Shown in pieces: positions 8,059 through 15,711 of a stretch of 21,589 nucleotides of DNA. Within the stretch, counting starts at the first letter, position 1, and each line of letters opens with the position of its first letter. This DNA comes from an uncultured Collinsella sp. Lineage in GTDB: Bacteria; Actinomycetota; Coriobacteriia; Coriobacteriales; Coriobacteriaceae. The DNA is taken from assembly GCA_900543845.1 (NCBI GenBank), contig UQTD01000034.1:1-21589 (forward strand). Direction: 5' to 3'. The notes below the pieces were generated by a model. It had not been told where the DNA came from. It made no database searches and saw only the letters and a program-made list of their open reading frames with translations. A program made the translations under genes and the position numbers.

Positions 8059-8616
8059 CTACCCTCTCCTCTTTTCGCTCGAATCTTTGCTCGAGCCGTC
8101 ACTCGAGTCCTCGTTCGAATCGTTCGCGCCGCCTTTGCGCCGCAGACGACCGGAGACTGTCTCGCGCAGAGCGCACCATTTATCCGCCAGGCATACAATC
8201 CAAGCCTCACGACACGTCGGCGGCACTGGCACCAGCGGAAACATATGCCGCACGATGATATTCCGTTCGCGCGACGTCAGCTCAAAATCTTCCTCGGCAC
8301 GTTCCAGGGCAAAAAACGGGTGGCGAAAGCCATGCAGCCGATGGCTTGGGTCGGGATCGTGCCAGTCATAGAGAAAGTAATCGTGCAGCAGGGCTCCGCG
8401 CAGCAACGAGGCGCGATCGACCGAGACACCGACGCGGCCCAGGTGCTCGGCAAAGGACAAACTTGCCCGCGCCACCGAGGTCACATGCGCATACACCGTC
8501 ACGTCGCCATGCTGGATAAACTCGTGCGTCAGGTCCAAGCGGCCCGCCTGGGCCAGCTGGCGGGCGGCATAGTCGACCTCGTGCGCGATTTTCTCGGCAC
8601 GAACGGTATCGGACAT
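8059..8616 (-). CDS. HD-domain phosphohydrolase
   Basis: This 185-residue protein has the metal-binding HD signature in order: His44 (AHVTSVAR), the HD pair His78-Asp79 in LLRGALLHDYFLYDW, His124 in IVRHMFPL, and Asp145 in CLADKWCA. HD proteins hydrolyse phosphoester bonds, often in nucleotides; the substrate here is unknown. The C-terminal tail (about 163-183) is a low-complexity Ser/Asp/Asn/Lys stretch, probably disordered. The ATG at 8616 is chosen because AAGGAGG precedes it with 4-nt spacing; an open frame reaches further upstream without a ribosome site. It is the first gene of a two-gene operon with the PF06541 membrane protein. Confidence 0.85.
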   Translation of the reverse strand: MSDTVRAEKIAHEVDYAARQLAQAGRLDLTHEFIQHGDVTVYAHVTSVARASLSFAEHLGRVGVSVDRASLLRGALLHDYFLYDWHDPDPSHRLHGFRHPFFALERAEEDFELTSRERNIIVRHMFPLVPVPPTCREAWIVCLADKWCALRETVSGRLRRKGGANDSNEDSSDGSSKDSSEKRRG

Positions 8617-8792
8617 GCTGCCTCCTTCCAGCGACTCACGGCGACAAGCCACGGCCTGTGCACAATCGATAAAAACATCATGGAACATATCAGTATGGCA
8701 TCGGACAAAACGTTTTGCCCCACCAGTTGGCGAATTACCGCGCCGCCGTCACATATCAAACGCCAAAATGTGCGAGACTGTCTTGTGCAATT

Positions 8793-8819
8793 GTGCCGGC
8801 CGAGGGAGTGCCGGCGCAC
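8793..8819 (+). promoter_or_regulatory. Hairpin in the leader of the DXS-like gene
   Basis: GTGC-CGGC pairs with GCCG-GC-GCAC (2-nt bulge, 9-nt loop), ending 25 bp before the start codon. The divergent gap 8617-8844 must hold promoters for both neighbours, but none could be assigned with confidence, and no thiamine (TPP) riboswitch sequence was recognised. Confidence 0.35.
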
Positions 8820-8844
8820 GATTCGCATGGAGTAACCCACAACG

Positions 8845-10626
8845 ATGCTGCTTACGCAAACGACAACGCCCGAGGACGTCAAGGCTCTCGACCGCGCCGA
8901 GCTTCCGCTGCTCTGCGGCGAGATCCGTCAGGCAATCCTCGAAAGCTCCGCCGCCGTCGGCGGGCACGTTGCCCCCAACTTGGGCGTCGTTGAGCTTACG
9001 GTTGCGCTTCATCGCGTATTTAACTCCCCCATCGACAAGATTGTCTTTGACGTTTCGCACCAGACCTACGCCCACAAGGCGCTGACCGGGCGCGCGTACA
9101 CTTATATCGATCCGGAGCGTTATGGTGAGGCTTCTGGCTTTGCCAATCCCGACGAGTCCGAGCACGACCTGTTCGCCATGGGCCATACCTCCACGTCGGT
9201 GAGCCTGGGCTGCGGCCTGGCGCACGCTCGTGATCTGGCGGACGATACGTACAACGTCATCACCATCATTGGCGACGGCTCGCTTTCGGGCGGCCTGGCG
9301 TTTGAGGGCTTTAACAATGCCGCCGAACTCGATAGCAACCTGATCATCATCGTCAACGATAACGACCAGTCCATCGCCGAGAACCATGGCGGCCTGTATC
9401 GCAATCTGGCCGAGCTGCGCGCCAGCAACGGCACCTGTGAGCGCAACGTTTTCCGCGCGATGGGGCTCGACTACCGCTATCTGGACGCCGGTAACGACGT
9501 GTTGGCCCTCGTCGACGCGTTGCAGGAACTGCGCAATATCGATCATCCCATCGTGCTGCACGTCTCCACCGCCAAGGGCAAGGGCTTTGAGCCAGCCCAG
9601 AGCGACCCCGAGCGCTGGCACCACGTGGGTCCGTTTGACATGGCGACCGGGCGCAAGCTCTGCCCGGGCCATCCGAGCGAGCCTGCGCCGCGCACCTACG
9701 CCGACATTACGGGCGAGGCGCTCAGCGCCGCCATCAAGCGCGATCCGCAGGTCGTGGGCATCACGGCCGCCACGCCCTACATCATGGGCTTTACACCCGA
9801 GCTTCGCGCTGCCGCCGGCAAACAGTTCGTCGATGTGGGCATTGCCGAGGAGCACGCCGTGACCTTTGCCACCGCGCTTGCGCGCTCGGGCGCCAAGCCA
9901 GTCTTTGGTGTGTACGGCACGTTTTTGCAGCGCGCCTACGACGAGCTGTGGCACGACCTGTGCCTCAACGACGCCCCCGCAACCATTTTGGTGTTTGGTG
10001 CGTCAATCTTTGGCACCACGTCCGAGACGCACCTTTCGTTCTTTGATATTTCCATGTTGGGCGGTCTTCCCAACATGCACTACTTGGCGCCGGCCTGCAT
10101 GGAGGAATATCTGTCCATGCTGAGCTGGTCGCTCGACCACCGCGAGCATCCCGCGGCGATCCGCGTACCGGGCATTGGCTTGGTAAGCCGTCCCGACCTT
10201 GCGCCTGCCGAAGACACCGACTACAGTGCCGTTCGCTACAACGTGGTGCGTCAGGGCCGCGACGTTGCCGTGCTCGCGCTTGGCGATTTCTTTGAGCTGG
10301 GCGAGCGCGTGGCAAACCGCTTGGCTGCCGAGTACGGTATCGAGGCCACGCTCGTCAACCCGCGCTTTGCAACCGAGCTTGACCGTGAGTTCCTCGACAG
10401 TCTTGCCGCCGAGCATCGCGTTGTCGTCACCCTCGAGGACGGCATCTTGGACGGTGGCTGGGGCGAGCGCGTCGCGTGCTATCTGGCCTGCACGCCTGTG
10501 CGCACGCGCACCTTCGGCATCGCCAAGGGCTTCCCCGACCGCTACGACCCCAACGAGCTGCTCGCTCAGAACGGCATGACGGTCGAGAACATGGCCGCCG
10601 AAGCCGTAAGACTACTCAACGAGTAA
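8845..10626 (+). CDS. DXS-like thiamine-diphosphate enzyme (divergent 1-deoxyxylulose-5-phosphate synthase family)
   Basis: The fold and cofactor machinery are those of DXS, which joins pyruvate and glyceraldehyde 3-phosphate in isoprenoid and thiamine synthesis. Visible are GGHVAPNLGVVELT (His41), DVSHQTYAHKALTGR (69-83), the diphosphate/Mg motif GDGSLSGG (143-150) with NDND (171-174), VGPFD (261-265), and catalytic Glu335 in VGIAEEHAVTF. At 593 residues it is shorter than the usual 620-640, mainly after HGGLY (181-185). The segment matching the DXS 'RAGLVGxDGxTHxG' motif reads GASIFGTTSETHLS (385-398), keeping His396 but lacking the Arg and Asp. The later RYPRG motif is RVPGI (440-444), lacking the second Arg. 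These residues bind the acceptor phosphate in known DXS, so this may be a paralogue with another acceptor. A GGAG lies 12 nt before the ATG. Confidence 0.82.
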   Translation: MLLTQTTTPEDVKALDRAELPLLCGEIRQAILESSAAVGGHVAPNLGVVELTVALHRVFNSPIDKIVFDVSHQTYAHKALTGRAYTYIDPERYGEASGFANPDESEHDLFAMGHTSTSVSLGCGLAHARDLADDTYNVITIIGDGSLSGGLAFEGFNNAAELDSNLIIIVNDNDQSIAENHGGLYRNLAELRASNGTCERNVFRAMGLDYRYLDAGNDVLALVDALQELRNIDHPIVLHVSTAKGKGFEPAQSDPERWHHVGPFDMATGRKLCPGHPSEPAPRTYADITGEALSAAIKRDPQVVGITAATPYIMGFTPELRAAAGKQFVDVGIAEEHAVTFATALARSGAKPVFGVYGTFLQRAYDELWHDLCLNDAPATILVFGASIFGTTSETHLSFFDISMLGGLPNMHYLAPACMEEYLSMLSWSLDHREHPAAIRVPGIGLVSRPDLAPAEDTDYSAVRYNVVRQGRDVAVLALGDFFELGERVANRLAAEYGIEATLVNPRFATELDREFLDSLAAEHRVVVTLEDGILDGGWGERVACYLACTPVRTRTFGIAKGFPDRYDPNELLAQNGMTVENMAAEAVRLLNE

Positions 10627-10627
10627 G

Positions 10628-10671
10628 AAAACCTCCGCAAGGAAAGCACCCCTGCGGAGGTTTTTGTTTTT
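10628..10671 (+). terminator. Strong rho-independent terminator of the DXS-like gene
   Basis: A perfect 12-bp stem (AAAACCTCCGCA with TGCGGAGGTTTT, 13-nt loop) begins right after the stop codon and runs into TTTTTGTTTTT on the plus strand. Confidence 0.92.
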
Positions 10672-10681
10672 CGAACTCAAC

Positions 10682-10740
10682 TATCTCGATCTGTAACAGT
10701 TAGAACCCATTTCCTCGTCTACCTGTTACAGATTGAGATA
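10682..10740. repeat. Palindrome array, unit 1
   Basis: The 18-bp arms TATCTCGATCTGTAACAG and CTGTTACAGATTGAGATA differ from perfect complementarity by one G-T pair. The stem resumes as TAGA/TCTA near the loop. Each arm contains a 9-bp CTGTWACAG dyad. The loop core is almost identical to that of unit 3. Confidence 0.85.
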
Positions 10741-10762
10741 AGACATCTTAGTCCCAGACCTT

Positions 10763-10821
10763 TGTCTCAATCTGTAACAGATAGGGACCTTTTGGCCGTC
10801 CAGATGTTACAGATTGAGACA
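10763..10821. repeat. Palindrome array, unit 2
   Basis: The 17-bp arms TGTCTCAATCTGTAACA and TGTTACAGATTGAGACA are perfectly complementary. The loop differs from units 1 and 3 but keeps an inner GGAC/GTCC pairing. The unit begins 81 bp after unit 1. Confidence 0.85.
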
Positions 10822-10844
10822 TTCGAATTCCCCTGAAGAGAAAA

Positions 10845-10899
10845 TCTCGATCTGTAACAGGTAGAGCCCATTTCCTCGTCTAACTGTTACAGATTGAGA
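10845..10899. repeat. Palindrome array, unit 3
   Basis: The 16-bp arms TCTCGATCTGTAACAG and CTGTTACAGATTGAGA have one G-T pair, with an inner TAGA/TCTA stem as in unit 1. The unit begins 82 bp after unit 2, giving a regular period with unrelated 22-23 nt spacers. Confidence 0.85.
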
Positions 10900-10932
10900 C
10901 AAAGCAGCGAGACAGGCCACCACATCTGCAAG

Positions 10933-10969
10933 AACCACCACAAAGGCGCCCGTCCCCTTTGTGGTGGTT
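10933..10969. terminator. Strong hairpin, probable bidirectional terminator
   Basis: A perfect 14-bp stem (AACCACCACAAAGG with CCTTTGTGGTGGTT, 9-nt loop) is followed on the plus strand by TTTTAAG and on the minus strand by TTCTTG. On the minus strand it begins directly at the stop codon of the 12-codon ORF at 10970-11008. Its CAAAGGGGAC core resembles the hairpin at 4093-4121. Confidence 0.65.
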
Positions 10970-11008
10970 TTAAGTCATGGTCGGTGCGAAAAACGAATAA
11001 CCGTTCAT
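10970..11008 (-). CDS. Candidate 12-residue micro-ORF with complete expression signals
   Basis: On the minus strand an ATG opens a 12-codon frame, MNGYSFFAPTMT, ended by TAA. An ideal AAGGAG (11016-11021) sits 7 nt before the ATG, a perfect TATAAT lies about 40 nt upstream, and a strong hairpin starts at the stop codon. Together these predict a transcript of roughly 100 nt whose only product would be this peptide. There is no gene behind the hairpin in the same direction (only the palindrome array and the convergent DXS-like gene), so a classical attenuator leader is unlikely. The peptide resembles no family I know, and short frames arise by chance; the coincidence of signals is what supports it. 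Confidence 0.45.
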   Translation of the reverse strand: MNGYSFFAPTMT

Positions 11009-11047
11009 GCGCGATCTCCTTACTTATATATGCGTCGCGTTGCCGCC

Positions 11048-11053
11048 ATTATA
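11048..11053 (-). promoter_or_regulatory. TATAAT -10 box for the micro-ORF
   Basis: A perfect -10 hexamer on the minus strand would start transcription near 11041, giving a leader of about 33 nt. No good -35 hexamer is found at 16-19 bp, so it may be weak or activator-dependent. Confidence 0.4.
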
Positions 11054-11204
11054 GCGACCGCCGCGAGCGACCATGCCGTCCGCAAAACGCTATCTCAGCT
11101 GTAATAATCGACGTTTTCCCAGGTAAAACCTGTCAAAATAAACCTGTCCCTTTTTGGTAGGTAGAATTACCCATAAGGTAAGTATGTTTCTGAGTTATTT
11201 CGTG

Positions 11205-11234
11205 TTGACCCATTTGAGCGCGATAGGGTATAAC
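11205..11234 (+). promoter_or_regulatory. Sigma-70 promoter of the amino-acid ABC importer
   Basis: TTGACC (11205-11210) and TATAAC (11229-11234) are separated by 18 bp and end 43 bp before the binding-protein start. The stretch 11054-11204 behind it shows no gene; it contains only a CTGTCCC remnant similar to the hairpin-family core. Confidence 0.75.
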
Positions 11235-11277
11235 TCTACTCAACCGCTAGGGATTTTATTGAGAAAGGTGTTCTACT

Positions 11278-12273
11278 ATGAGCAAGAACCTCTCCCAGCA
11301 GGTCGTTCTCGACCGCCGCGGCTTTGTCGCCGCCACCTTCGCAACCGTCGCCGGCCTTGGTCTTGCCGGCTGCTCCGACACCAGTGCCGAGGCCGACAAG
11401 GGTTCCGCCGCCGGCTCCTCCAAGAGCTCCGAAGACACCGAGGCTTCCACCACGCTCGACGCCAAGGCGTTCGACAAGCTCGTCGACAACGGCCCCAAGG
11501 CCGATGACGACGCCATCGCCGCCAGCACCTGGGCCACGGCCGTCAAGGACGCCGGCGTCTTTAAGATCGGTGGCGTTCAGACCTCTACGCTCTTCTCCCT
11601 CCTCAACGAGAAAGACGGTCAGACCCGCGGCTTCGACGCCGGTATCGCACAGCTCCTGTCCAACTACATTCTGGGCGAGAACAAGGTCGAGATCACCCAG
11701 GTGACCTCGGACACGCGCGAGTCCGTCCTGCAGAACGGCCAGGTCGACGCCGTCTTTGCCACCTACACCATCACTGACGAGCGCAAGAAGCTCGTCTCCT
11801 TTGCCGGTCCCTACTACTACACCCAGCAGGCTATCCTGGTGCTCGCCGATAACGACGACATCAAGAGCGTCGACGACCTGGCCGACAAGAACGTCGCCGT
11901 CCAGTCCGGCTCCAACGGCCCCGCCATCCTGGAGGAGTTCGCCCCCAAGGCCAGCCAGCAGGAGTTCAAGACCGACGAGGAGGCCCGCCAGGCACTCCAG
12001 CAGGGTCGCGTTGACGCCTACGTCATCGATAACAACATGCAGCAGAGCGCCCTGGTCCGCGAGCCGGGCAAGTACAAGATCGCCGGCAAGCCCTTCGGCA
12101 GCAAGGAGCCCTACGGCATCGGCCTGCCGCTCGATTCCGACGGCGTCGCCTTCGTTAACGACTTCCTTAAGAAGATCGAGGACGACGGCACCTGGACCGA
12201 GCTGTGGCAGATCTGCATCGGCGACCGTACGGGCGACACCAATGTTCCCGAGCTGCCCGAGATCGGGGCCTAG
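11278..12273 (+). CDS. Amino-acid ABC transporter substrate-binding lipoprotein
   Basis: This 331-residue extracellular solute-binding protein (family 3) captures a polar amino acid, probably glutamate, glutamine or a relative, and delivers it to the permeases encoded next. The signal peptide carries a twin-arginine-like DRRGF (12-16), a hydrophobic stretch and the lipobox LAGC (29-32), so Cys32 would be lipidated. Tat export is possible but not proven by the motif. A Ser/Ala/Asp/Lys-rich linker follows to about residue 55. Family 3 features are GFDAGIAQLL, the VTSDTRESVLQNGQVDAVF region, and KPFGSKEPYGIGLPLDSDGVAFVNDFL. The start is set by AAAGG 11-14 nt upstream. A hairpin after the gene probably keeps its output above that of the permeases. 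Confidence 0.92.
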   Translation: MSKNLSQQVVLDRRGFVAATFATVAGLGLAGCSDTSAEADKGSAAGSSKSSEDTEASTTLDAKAFDKLVDNGPKADDDAIAASTWATAVKDAGVFKIGGVQTSTLFSLLNEKDGQTRGFDAGIAQLLSNYILGENKVEITQVTSDTRESVLQNGQVDAVFATYTITDERKKLVSFAGPYYYTQQAILVLADNDDIKSVDDLADKNVAVQSGSNGPAILEEFAPKASQQEFKTDEEARQALQQGRVDAYVIDNNMQQSALVREPGKYKIAGKPFGSKEPYGIGLPLDSDGVAFVNDFLKKIEDDGTWTELWQICIGDRTGDTNVPELPEIGA

Positions 12274-12361
12274 GCAGCGAGCCTGGTAACGGCCGCAACG
12301 AAACCATACGGAAACGCATGATGCGCTTTATTGCGGTAAACTGTTTCCTCACTGAGTTGTC

Positions 12362-12394
12362 GGGGCTTCCGTACACACGGGAGCCCCTTTCCTT
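12362..12394 (+). terminator. Attenuating terminator between binding protein and permeases
   Basis: GGGGCTTCCGT pairs with ACGGGAGCCCC (11 bp, one wobble, ACAC loop), followed by TTTCCTT, 17 bp before the first permease. Partial termination here would give excess binding protein, a common arrangement in ABC importers. Confidence 0.75.
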
Positions 12395-12411
12395 ACCGGC
12401 GGGAGGTCCGC

Positions 12412-13071
12412 ATGAGTCTCTCCGAGCTCTGGTCGATCTATGGCCAGAACTATATCGACGCGCTGCTAGCAACCTGGGGCATGACGCTTGAGTCGTTTGC
12501 CATCGCCATGGTGCTGGCCGTCGCCGTCACCGTGATGCGCGTGTCGCCGCTCAAGCCGCTGCGCGTCTTTGGCGACCTGTATGTCCAGATCTTCCGTAAC
12601 ATCCCCGGCATCGCGCTGCTCATTATCGTCGTCTATGCGCTGCCGCCGCTCAAGGTCGTCCTGCCCTACCGCACCTGCGTTATCGTCGCCACGGTCCTTT
12701 TGGGCTCGGCCTTTGGCTCCGAGAACTTTATGAGTGGCATCAACACCGTCGGCGTCGGCCAGGTGGAAGCCGCCCGCTCGCTCGGCATGAGCTTCAGCCG
12801 CATCCTCGCCAAGATCGTGATTCCGCAGGCGCTGCGCTCGAGCGTGCTGCCCATGACCAACCTCTTTATCGCCGTCATGCTTACCACCGCGCTCGGCAGT
12901 CAGGTGCCGCTTAAACCGCAGGAGCTCACCGGCGTGGTGAGCTACATCAACACGCGCTCGCTCGGCGGCGTCGCCGCGTTCTTTATCTCGGCGCTCGGCT
13001 ACCTGGGCACGGCCTTTGTGGTGAGCCACATTGGCAACTATATCGATAAGAAGGTGAGGATCCTCCGATGA
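12412..13071 (+). CDS. Amino-acid ABC transporter permease 1 (GluC/HisM type)
   Basis: This 219-residue inner-membrane protein of the polar amino-acid uptake family forms half of the channel. The N-terminal ATWGMTLESFAIAMVLAVAV segment starts the BPD_transp_1 fold. FRNIPGIALLIIVVYALPP (63-81) and the EAA loop EAARSLGMSFSRILAKIVIP (about 122-141), which docks on the ATPase, are typical. A clear GGGAGG precedes the ATG. It overlaps the next gene by 4 bp (ATGA), indicating translational coupling. Confidence 0.92.
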   Translation: MSLSELWSIYGQNYIDALLATWGMTLESFAIAMVLAVAVTVMRVSPLKPLRVFGDLYVQIFRNIPGIALLIIVVYALPPLKVVLPYRTCVIVATVLLGSAFGSENFMSGINTVGVGQVEAARSLGMSFSRILAKIVIPQALRSSVLPMTNLFIAVMLTTALGSQVPLKPQELTGVVSYINTRSLGGVAAFFISALGYLGTAFVVSHIGNYIDKKVRILR

Positions 13072-13901
13072 GCAAGCACTCCACCTCCGCACTCACCATG
13101 CGCGATGCGCTCTACGAGGCTCCCGGCCCCAAGATGCGCGCCAAGATTCGCATCGGCACCGCCATCTCGCTTGTTGCCGTCGCCGCGCTCGTCGTCCTCG
13201 TGCTGCAGCGCTTTTATGTGACCGGTCAGCTTTCGGTCCACTATTGGTATTTCTTTACGCACCTCACCACCTGGAAGTTCCTGCTTGCCGGCTTTGAGGG
13301 CACCGTTAAAGTCGCACTCACCGCTGGCGCCATTGCGCTGGTGCTGGGCTTAGCCCTTATGCTCGGCCGCACCAGCGACATTAAGCCGCTCCAGCTGGTC
13401 TGCCGCGTGCTCACCGATTTTTTCCGCGGCGTACCGAGCCTGCTGTTCATCTACTTCTTCTTTTTGGTGCTGCCCCAGTACAAGATCGCACTGCCGTCGT
13501 TTTGGATGCTCACGCTTCCCGTCGCGCTCGCCGCCGCCGGCGTACTCGCCGAGATCTTCCGTGCCGGCGTCAACGCCGTGCCGCGCGGCCAGGTCGAAGC
13601 CGCCCAGGCGCTCGGTCTCTCCAAAGCTAAAATCACCTTTAAAATCGTGTTGCCGCAGGCTATTCGGTTTATCATTCCGTCGTTGATTTCGCAGCTCGTG
13701 GTCGTAGTCAAAGACACCACCGTCGCCTATGTGGTGAGCTACCCCGACCTCATGCAAAACGCCCGCGTGCTCATTACCAACTACGACGCCCTCGTGTCGG
13801 TCTACCTGGTAATCGCGGTCATCTATATCCTCATCAACGTCGCGATCAACAAGGCCGCTGTCTATGTTTCGCACAAGACCGGCGCGACCATCATCCGCTA
13901 A
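13068..13901 (+). CDS. Amino-acid ABC transporter permease 2 (GluD type)
   Basis: This is the partner permease, 277 residues. It is longer than permease 1 because of an N-terminal cytoplasmic segment of about 30 residues and an extra first membrane helix (ISLVAVAALVVLVLQRFYV). The core follows: GFEGTVKVALTAGAIALVLG, FFRGVPSLLFIYFFFLVLP and the EAA loop EAAQALGLSKAKITFKIVLP. The start overlaps the stop of permease 1; AAGGTGAGGATCC upstream serves as ribosome site. The two form the heterodimeric membrane part of the importer. Confidence 0.92.
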   Translation: MSKHSTSALTMRDALYEAPGPKMRAKIRIGTAISLVAVAALVVLVLQRFYVTGQLSVHYWYFFTHLTTWKFLLAGFEGTVKVALTAGAIALVLGLALMLGRTSDIKPLQLVCRVLTDFFRGVPSLLFIYFFFLVLPQYKIALPSFWMLTLPVALAAAGVLAEIFRAGVNAVPRGQVEAAQALGLSKAKITFKIVLPQAIRFIIPSLISQLVVVVKDTTVAYVVSYPDLMQNARVLITNYDALVSVYLVIAVIYILINVAINKAAVYVSHKTGATIIR

Positions 13902-13937
13902 CGCTTTACCATTTCGAGTCATAAGGAGCCGAGCACC

Positions 13938-14702
<765 letters not shown>

Positions 14703-14789
14703 CCAGCCTCCCCGTGGGACAAATACATTGAAAGTGTTGTCCTACGTCTCTCATGCGCCCTGTCACCTTCAGATTCGAAAGCAGCACCT

Positions 14790-15599
14790 ATGATCGGAAC
14801 CCATACTTCCTCGTCCTATACCCCGCACGTCGACGTTGCCCCCGCCGACCGTCCGCTCATCCTGGTGGCACCGCGCTGGGAAGAGGCGAAACCGTTTTTA
14901 AGCGAAACGCTCTCCCCCAACGAGGAAATCGCAAGTGTCTTTGTCGATGCCATCCTTGCCGCCGGCGGTCTGCCGCTGCAGATGTCCATCACCGAGGACA
15001 TTGAGGTTATCCGTCATTACGTCGATATCGCCGACGGCATCGCCATTCCCGGCGGCCCGGACGTCAACCCCAAGCGCTGGGGCGATGATCGACCCTACGA
15101 CCCCACCCTCTGCTGCGAGATTCGCGATAGCTTTGAGTTTAAGCTGGTCGGCGAGGTGCTCCGTGCCAAAAAGCCGCTCTTTACCACCTGCCGCGGCACG
15201 CAGTTGCTCAATGTCGCCACTGGCGGCACCCTGTGCATGGACGTGCCGAGCCTGGGTGCGCGCGAGGGCCGCACGCAGTGGCGCCATACCCACGTGCTCA
15301 ACGATCCCGTGCATCCTGTCGAGGTCATGCCGGGCTCGCTGCTGGAGCGCGCACTTGGCGGGCACAGACTGATCCAGACCAACTCGGCACATCACTGCTG
15401 CGTCGACCGTCTAGGTAAGAGCACGCGCTTGGTCGCCAAGGCAACCGACGGCGTTCCCGAGTGCATCGAAGTCGAAGGCCAGCCTTTCTGCCTGGGCGTG
15501 CAATGGCACCCTGAGTACACGTGGAAGACGCTCGAGACCGACTTTAACCTGTGGAAGTCGTTTGTCGAGGCAGCGGCAAAGGTTAAGCTTGCCCGCTAG
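14790..15599 (+). CDS. Gamma-glutamyl-gamma-aminobutyrate hydrolase family protein (class I GATase-like, peptidase C26)
   Basis: This 269-residue cytoplasmic hydrolase of the PuuD-like family cleaves gamma-glutamyl amide bonds and releases glutamate. The oxyanion-side PGGPDVNP (87-94), nucleophile elbow TTCRGTQLLN (Cys134) and catalytic His240/Glu242 in GVQWHPEY are all present, so it should be active. Spacing to the ATPase gene is 87 bp, containing a GGACAA/TTGTCC inverted repeat and no terminator, so it may be read with the importer. That would pair uptake of a gamma-glutamyl compound or glutamine with intracellular hydrolysis; this is inference. The ribosome site is poor (GAAAGCAGCACCT), making the start the least certain part. 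Confidence 0.88.
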   Translation: MIGTHTSSSYTPHVDVAPADRPLILVAPRWEEAKPFLSETLSPNEEIASVFVDAILAAGGLPLQMSITEDIEVIRHYVDIADGIAIPGGPDVNPKRWGDDRPYDPTLCCEIRDSFEFKLVGEVLRAKKPLFTTCRGTQLLNVATGGTLCMDVPSLGAREGRTQWRHTHVLNDPVHPVEVMPGSLLERALGGHRLIQTNSAHHCCVDRLGKSTRLVAKATDGVPECIEVEGQPFCLGVQWHPEYTWKTLETDFNLWKSFVEAAAKVKLAR

Positions 15600-15632
15600 C
15601 TCGCGAATCACACAGACCTAAACCTTCCATGC

Positions 15633-15673
15633 CAGGGGGGGGCGGACACCAGCCACGGTGCCCGCCCCCCCTG
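15633..15673. terminator. G-tract/C-tract hairpin between convergent genes
   Basis: Eight Gs (15635-15642) pair with seven Cs (15665-15671) with one G bulged. The stem continues through CGG/CCG and CACC/GGTG to a 6-nt loop. It lies between the plus-strand importer operon and the minus-strand exporter operon, so it likely stops transcription from both sides, although neither side has a long U tract. Confidence 0.65.
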
Positions 15674-15711
15674 TATTTGGTATGCTCGGTATGATTTTCC
15701 CTCACAAACAA

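Noticed and set aside
8617..8844. TPP riboswitch upstream of the thiamine-dependent enzyme
   Set aside because: The conserved CTGAGA and thiamine-box sequences were not found; only a small bulged hairpin is present.
8749..9954. A 401-codon minus-strand open frame
   Set aside because: It is fully antisense to the DXS-like gene, which carries clear thiamine-diphosphate motifs; composition is that of a shadow frame and no ribosome site precedes it.
10682..10899. CRISPR array
   Set aside because: The units are regularly spaced, but each repeat is itself a 55-59 nt palindrome with a variable loop, spacers are only 22-23 nt, there are three units, and no cas gene is present.
10970..11053. Classical attenuator leader peptide or tmRNA tag
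   Set aside because: No biosynthetic gene lies behind the hairpin in the same direction and the peptide has no run of a single regulatory amino acid. No tRNA-like ends or tmRNA features are visible.
10894..11160. An 88-codon plus-strand open frame in the long non-coding gap
   Set aside because: It starts within palindrome unit 3, reads through the strong hairpin at 10933-10969, has no ribosome site, and its translation looks random.
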